From positions 124,001-188,000 of the forward strand of contig CAZXYS010000002.1 in the NCBI GenBank assembly GCA_964645005.1: a stretch of DNA of 64,000 nt, written 5' to 3'. This document shows positions 35,343 through 43,514 of this stretch, piece by piece. The position numbers and the translations under genes are program-made. The notes under the pieces were generated by a model. That model was not told where the DNA came from, did not search any database, and saw nothing but the letters and a program-made list of their open reading frames with translations. The stretch's first letter is position 1. Every line of letters starts with the position of its first letter. The DNA comes from CAZXYS01 sp964645005. GTDB taxonomy: Bacteria > Bacteroidota > Ignavibacteria > Kapaibacteriales > UBA2268.

Positions 35343-37067
35343 ATGAAAAAGTATGCTTCTCTTTTAAAAATCTCATTATCGGTTTTGTTGTTTTCAATAT
35401 TCATTTTCAATGCTTGCGAAGATTCAAGCACTTCTACTCCTGTTGAGAAAACTAATATATCGGGAATTATTGCTGATGAACAAAATGTACCGGTACCTAA
35501 TGCAATTGTGCAGGCTATAAGTAACGGGGATGAGCTCGATAGTGACACGACAAATGTAGATGGGGAATTTACCCTTGAGGGTATTCCCGAAACCATGAAA
35601 TCCGTAACTTTAAGAATTTCGCACACTGATTTCAAGGAATTTGAGAGGGAGCTTAATAAGGTAGTAACGCCGGATAATAAAAATAATGTCAGTGTTAAGA
35701 TTCTTCACAAGGATGATTGCTGCGGAAAAGTGGAGATAAATGTTCTCGATAAAAAGAATGAGAAACCTCTGAAAGGGGTGGAAGTAAGGCTAAATCGGAA
35801 AGATGAGGTTGTTAGAAAATCTCTTACTAATGAAGAGGGTAACCTGGTTTTTGAGAATCTGTGTGAAGGTTCGTACTGGCTGCGCTTTGCCAAAGAGGGA
35901 TACCAGGTCGAGGAAAGAAAGTTCACGATGGAAGAGTGTGACTCTATCTCCTACAATATCCTTATGAACGATGGTAAAAGCGAAGAAGATCCTTGCTGCG
36001 ACGGAATTATTTGGGTGCTTCCAAAGGATAAGAAAACCGACGAGATAGTCAAAGGTGCCAAGGTTATCCTGTACAAAGACGGCAAAGCTATAGAACATGC
36101 TTATGTTAAAGATGGAGCAGTCGGTTTCGATAATCTATGCGAAGGGAAATATACCGTCGTAATCAAGGCGGATCACTATAAAGCGGATGAATTCCATGTT
36201 GAGCTTGGCTGTAACAAGGAAGAAGAAGTCGTAAGATTTTTGGAAAAAACTACGCAGAAGGACTCTTGTTGTGACGGCGTGCTATACATCATCCCTAAGG
36301 ATAAGAAAAGCGGCGAGGCTTTAAACGGAGCTAAGGTTAGACTCTGGAAAGACGGCGATCTGGTCAAGAAGGTCAAAGTCGAGAATGGGTATGCTAAGTT
36401 CACTGATCTTTGTGAAGGTAAATATGGTGTCGATATTCTTGCCGAAGGATATAGCAATATCGAATTCCATGTGGAGATGGGCTGCGACGAGGAGAAAGAA
36501 GTGGTGAAATATCTCGAGAAGGAAGAGAAATGCGAAGGCAAGATATATGTCGTCGTTAAAGATAAGGATGGCAACCCGATACAGAATGCAGAAGTCCGCC
36601 TGTGGAAAGGCAGCAAGAAAATTGCTGTGGCAAAGACCAATGAAAAGGGCATTGCTGTTTTCGAAGGTGTCTGCGAGGGTGAATACCAGATATCTATCCT
36701 TCATGAAGATTATAATGGCATGGAATTCAACTTCACTATGGAAGGTAATAGTGATGAAAAAGAATTCCATAAGGAACTGGAGAAGAAATCCGGTGATCCG
36801 TGTTACACAGCCAAAATGAAGATAATCGTCAAGGATAAATCCAATGGTGAACCTATCGAAGGTGCCAAAGTTGTGGTAAAAGTCAATGGCGAAACCAAAT
36901 ATGACGGTGAAACCAACGGTGACGGCGTTTATCTGGAAGATGGCATGAAAGCGCCTGAGACTTACGTTGTTACAATTTCCAAAGTTGGTTATAAGAGTAT
37001 TACCTTTGAGTGGAAGTTTAAAGAGTGTAAGCTTCACCAGGAAACTTTTAAGCTGGAGAAGGAGTAA
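35343..37067 (+). CDS. Lipoprotein with five repeated Cys-paired CarboxypepD_reg/Cna-B-like domains
   Basis: A 574-residue lipoprotein: signal with lipobox IFNAC near residues 20-24, then an Ile/Gly/Pro-rich carboxypeptidase-regulatory-like beta domain (residues about 38-115). Five repeats of about 85 residues follow, each with a P-x-x-x-A-x-V-x-L/V strand, a G-x-x-x-F-x-x-L/V-C-E-G-x-Y turn and a conserved Cys-Cys or Cys near the beginning (DCCGK, DPCCDG, DSCCDG, EKCEGK, DPCYTA). The regular cysteines suggest one disulfide per domain. Such beta-sandwich arrays project from the cell surface or bind carbohydrate or protein ligands. A GGAG lies shortly before the ATG and a strong terminator follows at 37111, so the gene is monocistronic. 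Confidence 0.82.
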   Translation: MKKYASLLKISLSVLLFSIFIFNACEDSSTSTPVEKTNISGIIADEQNVPVPNAIVQAISNGDELDSDTTNVDGEFTLEGIPETMKSVTLRISHTDFKEFERELNKVVTPDNKNNVSVKILHKDDCCGKVEINVLDKKNEKPLKGVEVRLNRKDEVVRKSLTNEEGNLVFENLCEGSYWLRFAKEGYQVEERKFTMEECDSISYNILMNDGKSEEDPCCDGIIWVLPKDKKTDEIVKGAKVILYKDGKAIEHAYVKDGAVGFDNLCEGKYTVVIKADHYKADEFHVELGCNKEEEVVRFLEKTTQKDSCCDGVLYIIPKDKKSGEALNGAKVRLWKDGDLVKKVKVENGYAKFTDLCEGKYGVDILAEGYSNIEFHVEMGCDEEKEVVKYLEKEEKCEGKIYVVVKDKDGNPIQNAEVRLWKGSKKIAVAKTNEKGIAVFEGVCEGEYQISILHEDYNGMEFNFTMEGNSDEKEFHKELEKKSGDPCYTAKMKIIVKDKSNGEPIEGAKVVVKVNGETKYDGETNGDGVYLEDGMKAPETYVVTISKVGYKSITFEWKFKECKLHQETFKLEKE

Positions 37068-37110
37068 GCAGACTTTTGCACTACCTTAGTTTAGTGTGAG
37101 TAATTTTCTT

Positions 37111-37147
37111 AAATCCCGTCGGTTGCTTAAAATCGGCGGGATTTTTT
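37111..37147 (+). terminator. Intrinsic terminator after the repeat lipoprotein
   Basis: Stem AAATCCCGTCG / CGGCGGGATTT (11 pairs including one G-T) with a 12-base loop, ending in a run of six T at 37142-37147. It lies 43 bases after the stop codon, a good position for rho-independent termination. Confidence 0.85.
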
Positions 37148-37193
37148 GTCTCCATATTTAAAACCGGATATTTCATAAAACTGCTTAAATGTA

Positions 37194-37300
37194 ATTGCGA
37201 GCGAAGCGAAGCAATCTCGCTGGCAACGGATTACTTTGTTCGATGTTTTTTACCTGATCTCCTTTTCGCTGCAACTATTCTCCTCGTAATGACATTCCCA
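37194..37300. repeat. Degenerate dispersed repeat with GCGAGCGAAGCGAAG left end
   Basis: The left end, ATTGCGAGCGAAGCGAAG, is also at 48350-48367 beside the 51-bp repeat. The right end, TTCGCTGCAACTATTCTCCTCGTAATGACATT, is a decayed inverted version. The gene-free stretch 37148-37802 otherwise holds short AT-rich sequence with no frame worth calling. Confidence 0.6.
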
Positions 37301-37802
37301 AACTGAAATTTTGAGATTGGAGACTTGTAAAGTGTTCTTTGGTCTATTCCGGTTCGTCTTCGGTATCCCCCTTTATTTAAGTGCTGGACTGATTTTCAAG
37401 GAACTGTGATGCTGTGTGATACTATTTGATACCGGATTTTGGGTGTTATCAAATTATGGCTGCTGGCTTTTAAGAGTTTTAGTTTTTAAGTTCTAAATTT
37501 TAAATTAAGAATTTATTCACGCTAAGAACACAAAGAATGATCCTGTGATTTTGACCGGAGATTACGCTGATTGAATTGATTTTATGATTTGGCAGGGAGA
37601 CTTAACGGTAGTTTGCAAGTGCCGTGCAGGTTTTGTTTAGCTGTTTCTAATGAAGGAGCACGTTTGTTTAGTCTTGTAAGTAGTCACAGTTGATTTTGTC
37701 TAATTTTTTTGTCATAAATCTATATACAGACAAAATTATCTGATTATAAGTCCGTCAATGAATTTATAATCAAGTGATTTTAACAATACAGGGAGTCTTA
37801 TA

Positions 37803-38393
37803 ATGAGATTGATAAGTATGATTAATAACTCGATACTCTTAATTATAGCTGCAATAGCTGTGTTTGCTATTTCTGCAACTAACTTGAACGCACATTGTGA
37901 TACCTGGGATGGACCAGTCATTAAAGATGGTCAGAAAGCGCTTGAAACCGGACAAATTAATCCTGTTATGAAATGGATCCATGAAGAACAGGAAGCTGAG
38001 TTGAAAAAGGTTTTTGATGAAGCACTTGCAGTTCGCAAGGAAGGCGAAAAAAGCAAGGATATGGCGGATAAATATTTCCTCGAGGCTCTGGTGCGGCTGC
38101 ACCGCGAAAGCGAAGGCGCACCCTATACCGGACTGAAGCCTGCCGGCTCAACGGAAAAGGTAGTCGAGTTTGCGGATAAAACTATTGAAAATGGTACATC
38201 AGGTGATCTTATCGATAAAATGACGGCTAAAATGCGGGAAGGCATTGAAAAACGCTTCCGGAAGCTGAAGGAATTGGAAAAGAATAAATCACGCAGCGTA
38301 GTGGATGGTCGTAAATACGTAGAAGCTTACGTGGAATATGTCCACTATATAAAGAAAATTCATGATATGATTGCCGGCGGGCACGGACATTGA
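37803..38393 (+). CDS. DUF6448-like exported protein
   Basis: A 196-residue protein with a signal peptide (hydrophobic residues 9-25, cleavage near NLNAHCD). The mature protein starts with HCDTWDGPVIKDGQKALETG and contains FLEALVRLHRESEGAPYTGLKP and a closing GRKYVEAYVEYVHYIKKIHD. I recognise this pattern from the uncharacterised DUF6448 family. The histidines and acidic residues in HCDTWDGP and RLHRESEG could bind a metal, and the C-terminus ends in GGHGH, but this is inference. It is probably periplasmic and helical. It has no obvious operon partner. Confidence 0.75.
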   Translation: MRLISMINNSILLIIAAIAVFAISATNLNAHCDTWDGPVIKDGQKALETGQINPVMKWIHEEQEAELKKVFDEALAVRKEGEKSKDMADKYFLEALVRLHRESEGAPYTGLKPAGSTEKVVEFADKTIENGTSGDLIDKMTAKMREGIEKRFRKLKELEKNKSRSVVDGRKYVEAYVEYVHYIKKIHDMIAGGHGH

Positions 38394-38714
38394 GTTCAAA
38401 ATTTTAAATTAAGAATTTGATGTCTGAACCGCTTATTATTAAATGCAAAATACAATTTGCAGGAAAATTGTGATTGCTAAGTCGGAATTATGAAGAAGGT
38501 GGCAGAGCGGGATTCTGTGGGGTTTCTTGAGTTGTAAGGAGTTATGGGAGGATGGAAATAATTGAAACAAGGGATGAAAAGATATATTTGAGTAATAATA
38601 GATTTAATAAAAAAAAATTTGGAATTGGTTATATTTTTTTTATTTTTATTATCAGTTTAAATAAGCTAAATGAAATTCCATTAAGTATTTTTTTTATAAG
38701 TAATAGGAGGATTT
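38394..38714. other. Short intergenic stretch, nothing recognised except a strong ribosome site
   Basis: About 320 bases between the DUF6448 gene and the frameshifted T9SS gene. A frame is open from 38552, but its translation has no protein-like features and it overlaps the next gene's signal-peptide start. An AGGAGG at 38705-38710 belongs to the next gene. Confidence 0.5.
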
Positions 38715-40158
38715 ATGCGAACTCGGATAATTCTTTTAACTGTTTTAGTACCAGTTCTATTCTTACTCAGCTTAAGCAGCTTGTTGTCAGTGAACTGGGA
38801 AGAAGTAACCCCCCCCTTGTGATCCTTATATTGAAGACGTTGATTGGCAGGGACCGAATGAATGGAGAATGTGTGGTGATACTATACCGGAATTGCCTGG
38901 TGATTGTTGTTTTACAGTAATATATTATGATACGTATGAGGGAGGGAATTATAGAATTAATGTGACAAGTGTATTTTATGACAAGACTGGTTGTAAAGGA
39001 GTACCAAAGGAAGAAGTTATTGATTTATTTGTAAAATATCTTTATCAAAAAAAAGTATCTGACGATCCATCTTTTATCGAAGATCATTATCCGGAGGGAT
39101 GGGAACATTGTGGAATAACATTACCCCTTATCACAACCGGTAAATGTTTTAATGATGATACCGGTGAGTTATGTGATCCAGAGGAAAGATGTTGCGTGAG
39201 TAAATACCATGTTTGTATCGATGCATATCAGGAGGGAGATGGATATGTATATAAAGCTTCTGAGATATATTTTGGTCTTATAGACTTAATGAAGCCATCC
39301 TGCAATACACATCCTTGTTCAGTTACTGTTTGCAGACAAGAAGTTCCCTATCAAGTTATGGGATCTTTATTATGTGATGTCAACTGTAATTTTGGTGTTT
39401 GGACGGCTGAAAAAACGACATCACAAATATCAACCGGGTGTGGCAATTGTGATATAATTATTCACTATAGAGAAAGAACAACACAAGATCCAAATTGTCC
39501 TGTAACTTATAAAGATTTTGAATTATTAGAAATTGAATTTGTGAATTGTAGTAATTGCAATTGGTCAGAAGTGCAATTTCATGAATTTGCCATAGATTAT
39601 TTATTAACTGAAGTTGGAACAGATGGTCTTTCTGATGGTGAATGTATCATGAATAGAAGAGCTTTAACAAAGCAGTGTTGGGAACTTCAAAGTAATCAAA
39701 TGATACCCTGTATAATTGAACACTGTTGTTGGGCAGTTTATAATGTCTGTAATGAAAATGGACAAATAGTATATGATAAGATCTCTACTGGTTCAACTGG
39801 AGATCCTACAACCTGCGATCCAACTCAGGCATGTGAATTGATTTGTGATACATTCCCACCTAAAAAATCAGTTCCTCACGGGGAAATAAACATAAATAGA
39901 GAACAGAAAAGTTATGCAGTGCCTAATCCAGCAACTGGAAATGTTAGTATTCATTACAACTCTGAGATAAACGGAGAAATTAAAATTTCTGTTTATGACA
40001 ACATTGGAAACCTGGTTGAATCCACGACAGTTAATAAATCAAATTATCAATCAACCACTGATATTGATTTATCAGAGTATAAAAGTGGTTTATATCTCTT
40101 TAAAATATCAAATGATAAAAAAGTATTGTCAAAAGGAAATTTCTTAAATCTTAAGTAA
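38715..40158 (+). pseudogene. Cys-rich T9SS surface protein with frame change at C8 tract
   Basis: The true start is the ATG at 38715: it has a consensus AGGAGG four bases upstream and begins a signal peptide (MRTRIILLTVLVPVLFLLSL). After 31 codons this frame enters eight C at 38809-38816 and hits TGA at 38820. The next frame is protein-like straight after the C-tract (PCDPYIEDVDWQGPNEW) and stays open to 40158. With seven C the two parts would join into one protein of about 480 residues. The body has many cysteines, three CCxxxYxxC-like blocks, and a final type A sorting domain (YAVPNPATGNVSI ... KGNFLNLK) for type IX secretion. This could be phase variation by slippage, a recent mutation or a sequencing error. 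Translation of the body alone would need the ATG at 38869 and would lack export. Confidence 0.8.
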
Positions 40159-40167
40159 TGCTATTTC

Positions 40168-40195
40168 TATTCCCGGAGATTTTTCTCCGGGAATA
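40168..40195 (+). terminator. Terminator hairpin after the Cys-rich T9SS gene
   Basis: Perfect 12-base arms TATTCCCGGAGA / TCTCCGGGAATA around TTTT, beginning nine bases after the stop. It is followed by TTTATTATTA rather than an unbroken T-run, so termination may be partial. Confidence 0.7.
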
Positions 40196-40228
40196 TTTAT
40201 TATTATGAATAAATAATGGAAAATAAAA

Positions 40229-41614
40229 ATGATAAAAAATATTCTTATTCTTTTTAGTATCTTCTTCTTATTTTTAGCTCAAAACTCTTACTCTGGTTCT
40301 TGGAAGGAAATAGACCGACATGTTGTTGAGAAAGGTGATGCAATCTACGGTTTACCTTTTGAAGCGATTGATTGTTTTGACAATAAAAATTGTATTGCTG
40401 TAGGCAATTTAGGTCTTTCAATGCCTGTTGACAGACATACCTATGATGGAGGATATACCTGGTCGACAACATTAATAGATACAGTAAAAAATCATTATAA
40501 TCCGGACAGTACTATAGATTGGACATATCACCCACCCCGAATTCAGGAAGTAGAATATGTTAGTTCGGATTTGTGTATAGCGATAGCTGACACAGGATAT
40601 TACTATCGTTCAACTGACAGTTTGAAAACCTGGGAAAAAGGTCAACTTGAAGGAGTCGAATTAAGGTGTGAAAATATTGAATTTTATGATGATGAGTTTG
40701 GAGGTATAGTAACTACTTATAAGCTATTTCTAACAACTAATGGAGGTAAAGACTGGTTCAATCCTGATTTCAATTTGTCAAAGCAAAAAATGCCAAATGT
40801 TTTAGTTGATATTAGTATACCTAATCCTAATAAAATAGTATGTTTAGCTTCTAACAATATTGGAGATAATTATTTTGAGTATACCATCATATCCAATGAT
40901 AGCGGAAAAACATGGAATATGAATAGTAAATTTTCAACAAGATTGAGAAAAATTAATTTCATAGATTCTTTGAATGGATGGGCATGTGGTGGAAATCAAG
41001 AATATGAGTACTCTTCAACTTTTTATAGCACTATACTCCATACTACCGATGGAGGAAAAAACTGGAACATTCAACTCGATACTATCTTGTATCCTGAAAA
41101 AAGAATTTTACAAATTTATTTTAAGGATAAAAAGCACGGAATAGCTCTAAATGGATGGAATCTTATCTGGAGAACATCAGATGGGGGCAAAAACTGGGAA
41201 ATTGACAGGTCAGCTTTAGATCAAAAAATAAATATTTTAAATGATATTGCTATGCTGGAAGGTAATAAATTAATTGGTGTTTCCGATGATATTAGTATTT
41301 ATAAATATACTGAAGGAACAAATATTGCATTTAATAATGATGTATCTAAAAACAAGATTAAGGTATATCCAAATCCTGTAGAATCAAGCGGAGAGATAAA
41401 TATAGAAATAATTAGTAAATTGTATTCTAAAGTTCGATTAGAACTTTACAATTCAGTAGGAAAAAAGATTAGCGAAACCTATAATTTTAAACAAGACAGC
41501 AGAATTAAAGAAATTAAATATTCTATTGATGATAATTTATCGGCTGGTGTTTATTTCCTGCATATTAAAATTGAAAGAGATAACATAGTTAAAAAGTTTA
41601 TTATAACTGATTAA
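40229..41614 (+). CDS. Secreted YCF48/BNR-like propeller protein with T9SS sorting domain
   Basis: A 461-residue protein with signal peptide (MIKNILILFSIFFLFLAQ). Repeats of T-x-x-G-G-x-x-W (TYDGGYTWSTT, LTTNGGKDWFN, SNDSGKTWNM, HTTDGGKNWNI, RTSDGGKNWEI) mark a YCF48-like or Asp-box beta-propeller. The final 80 residues are a Por sorting domain (KVYPNPVESSGEINI ... KKFIITD). It is predicted to be exported across the outer membrane by the type IX system. It is similar in plan to the 19118-20311 product, but the gene is much more AT-rich. It lies just after the Cys-rich T9SS gene, so the two may be expressed together when the terminator at 40168 is read through. Confidence 0.87.
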   Translation: MIKNILILFSIFFLFLAQNSYSGSWKEIDRHVVEKGDAIYGLPFEAIDCFDNKNCIAVGNLGLSMPVDRHTYDGGYTWSTTLIDTVKNHYNPDSTIDWTYHPPRIQEVEYVSSDLCIAIADTGYYYRSTDSLKTWEKGQLEGVELRCENIEFYDDEFGGIVTTYKLFLTTNGGKDWFNPDFNLSKQKMPNVLVDISIPNPNKIVCLASNNIGDNYFEYTIISNDSGKTWNMNSKFSTRLRKINFIDSLNGWACGGNQEYEYSSTFYSTILHTTDGGKNWNIQLDTILYPEKRILQIYFKDKKHGIALNGWNLIWRTSDGGKNWEIDRSALDQKINILNDIAMLEGNKLIGVSDDISIYKYTEGTNIAFNNDVSKNKIKVYPNPVESSGEINIEIISKLYSKVRLELYNSVGKKISETYNFKQDSRIKEIKYSIDDNLSAGVYFLHIKIERDNIVKKFIITD

Positions 41615-41628
41615 AATATTAGACAAAA

Positions 41629-42111
41629 TCACATATACCTCCTCAGCAGTTCCCTGAACACCTCTACCGGCAGCGCGTGTCCGAAGTCCTCCTCGACGAC
41701 GAAGTAGTTCTTGTAGTCGTGATCGACGAGGAATTTCTTGGTGCGCTCGGGGTCGATGACGTCGTCGTGTTTGCCGAGGAAGATCACCTTTTGGGGGGAG
41801 TTTTTCGGGTATTCGACTTTGACGTCGATGGCGCGGGAATGCAGCGCCGGGTTGAATAAGTATGCCGGGATGTTGAACTGCGACGATAAGTAAAAGCCCA
41901 TGAAGCCGCCGAATGAACTGCCGACGATGCCGTCTATGCGCAGCTTCCTGATCCGCTCGCAGAGGGAATCGAAAAGCTGCGTCGAGCCCTCGGATGCGTA
42001 ATAGTCCAGCTTCGGTGCGATGACCGCCAGCCCGAATCCGTTTTCGAGTATAGCAATTTTTTCTTCGTTCGGTTTTGAGTCAAGTCCGTGTAAATATAGT
42101 ATTTTCTTCAT
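41629..42111 (-). CDS. YqiA-type alpha/beta-hydrolase (esterase-like)
   Basis: A 160-residue small alpha/beta hydrolase. It starts ILYLHGLDS, has a nucleophile elbow G-S-S-F-G-G (serine between glycines) around residue 80, an acidic residue in GKHDDVIDP and a histidine in EEDFGHALP, giving a plausible Ser-Asp-His triad. Size and pattern match the UPF0227/YqiA esterase group. Substrate unknown. It follows the acyl-CoA dehydrogenase gene by 16 bases on the minus strand and may be co-transcribed with it. Both are GC-rich relative to the surface genes to the left. Confidence 0.85.
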   Translation of the reverse strand: MKKILYLHGLDSKPNEEKIAILENGFGLAVIAPKLDYYASEGSTQLFDSLCERIRKLRIDGIVGSSFGGFMGFYLSSQFNIPAYLFNPALHSRAIDVKVEYPKNSPQKVIFLGKHDDVIDPERTKKFLVDHDYKNYFVVEEDFGHALPVEVFRELLRRYM

Positions 42112-42127
42112 AGTGTCCTGCTTGTTA

Positions 42128-43291
42128 TCAACGAAATGCCTGTATTCCCGTTATGTCCTGTCCGAGTACGAGGGTGTGTATGTCGTAAGTACCCTCGTAA
42201 GTGTTGACGGATTCGAGGTTTGCTGCGTGCCGCATGACGGGGTACTCGCTGAGTATGCCGCTGGCGCCGTGGATTTCTCTTGCGGTGCGGGCGCAATCGA
42301 GCGCTATCTGTACGTTGTTTCGCTTGCCCATGGATACCTGCTGCGGGCGTACTTTGCCTTCGTCCATGAGTCTGCCGAGGCGGTATGCAAGCAACTGGGC
42401 TTTGGTTATTTCCGTGAGCATGTCCGCAAGCTTCTGCTGCGTAATCTGGAATGAGCCTATGGGCTTGCCGAATTGTATCCTCGTCTTGGCATGCTGGACA
42501 GAAGAGTCGTAAACGCTCATCGCGGCGCCGACAGCGCCCCAGACTATGCCGAACCGCGCTTGGTTCAGACAGCTAAGGGGTCCCTTCAGACCTTTTACTG
42601 TCAGCATATTTTCTTCGGGGACTTCAACGTCTTCCATGATGAGCTCGGATGTGACGGAAGCGCGCAGGGAATGCTTGCCCTTCATCTCCGGCGCTGAAAA
42701 GCCTTTCATACCCTTCTCGACGAGGAAGCCGTGGACTTCGCCGTCAACTTTTGCCCAAACGACGGCGACGTCGGCGATAGAGCCGTTAGTTATCCACATT
42801 TTTGTTCCGTTGAGCAGGTAGCCGCCGTCTATTTTCTTAGCGTTGGCGATCATGCCTCCGGGGTCGGAGCCGAAATCGGGTTCCGTAAGTCCGAAGCAGC
42901 CGATGGCTTTGCCGGTAGTGAGTTTTGGCAGCCATTTTCTTTTTTGATCTTCGGTGCCGTATTTATTTATAGGGTACATAACAAGAGAATTCTGAACCGA
43001 AGCGAACGAGCGGACGCCTGAATCGCCGCGCTCGAGTTCCTGCATTGCCAGTCCGTAAACGGTATGATTTAAGCCGTGACCGCCGTACTCTTCGGGGATG
43101 TAAATGCCGAAACAGCCCATTTCCGCCATTTTGGGGATGGTTTCCATTGGGTAGGTACCGTCTTGGTAATGCTTTTCGATGATTGGAACTACTTCGTTCT
43201 CGGTGAAGTCCCTTACGGTGTCGCGTACCATTTTTTCTTCGCCGGACAAGAGTTCTTCAAGGTTCAAATAATCAACGCCGGTAAATGCCAT
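42128..43291 (-). CDS. gcdH: Glutaryl-CoA dehydrogenase family acyl-CoA dehydrogenase
   Basis: A 387-residue flavoenzyme. The N-terminal helical domain, FAD-binding GCFGLTEPDFGSDPGGM and WITNGS beta region, and C-terminal helical domain are all present. The catalytic base is the Glu in NTYEGTYDIH near residue 368, in the same place as the Glu370 region of glutaryl-CoA dehydrogenases. GDSGVRSFASVQNSLVM keeps the arginine that binds the free carboxylate of glutaryl-CoA, and LKGPLSCLNQARFGI and LILGQDITGIQAF-like endings are characteristic. The product oxidises and decarboxylates glutaryl-CoA to crotonyl-CoA in lysine or tryptophan breakdown, passing electrons to ETF. Other short-chain acyl-CoA specificities are possible. 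Confidence 0.9.
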   Translation of the reverse strand: MAFTGVDYLNLEELLSGEEKMVRDTVRDFTENEVVPIIEKHYQDGTYPMETIPKMAEMGCFGIYIPEEYGGHGLNHTVYGLAMQELERGDSGVRSFASVQNSLVMYPINKYGTEDQKRKWLPKLTTGKAIGCFGLTEPDFGSDPGGMIANAKKIDGGYLLNGTKMWITNGSIADVAVVWAKVDGEVHGFLVEKGMKGFSAPEMKGKHSLRASVTSELIMEDVEVPEENMLTVKGLKGPLSCLNQARFGIVWGAVGAAMSVYDSSVQHAKTRIQFGKPIGSFQITQQKLADMLTEITKAQLLAYRLGRLMDEGKVRPQQVSMGKRNNVQIALDCARTAREIHGASGILSEYPVMRHAANLESVNTYEGTYDIHTLVLGQDITGIQAFR

Positions 43292-43416
43292 ATTTTCTCC
43301 TGATTTTTAAATTTATCAATAAATAAAGTAAGTGTTCGTTTTAGCTAACAGTTATTGTATTGAATGAGTAAAGACGATTTTATTTTATGATAAAATATTA
43401 AAATAAATTTATAGTC

Positions 43417-43447
43417 TTTGCTTTATAAATAAAACTTCTTATTTTTG
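43417..43447 (+). promoter_or_regulatory. Consensus promoter before nusA, TTTG-N19-TATTTTTG
   Basis: TTTG at 43417-43420 and TATTTTTG at 43440-43447 match both halves of the Bacteroidota consensus with exactly 19 bases between them. The predicted transcript starts near 43453. This gives the nusA-infB operon its own promoter, with no rimP gene upstream. Confidence 0.75.
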
Positions 43448-43458
43448 TAATTGTATTC

Positions 43459-43479
43459 GGGCTGAGTAGCCCTTTTTTT
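43459..43479 (+). terminator. Terminator-like hairpin in the nusA leader
   Basis: GGGCT-GAGT-AGCCC followed by seven T (43473-43479), with a five-pair perfect stem. It lies only about six bases after the predicted start of transcription and about 35 bases before the nusA ATG, so it is in the leader rather than at the end of a gene on this strand. It could be a small attenuator or a 5' stabilising hairpin. Confidence 0.65.
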
Positions 43480-43514
43480 ATTCATTGTAATCCAAAACAT
43501 TGGTAAATAAAATC

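Noticed and set aside
38552..38920. 122-codon frame before the Cys-rich T9SS gene
   Set aside because: No ribosome site or protein-like pattern, and it overlaps the signal peptide and the start of the body of the real gene in another frame.
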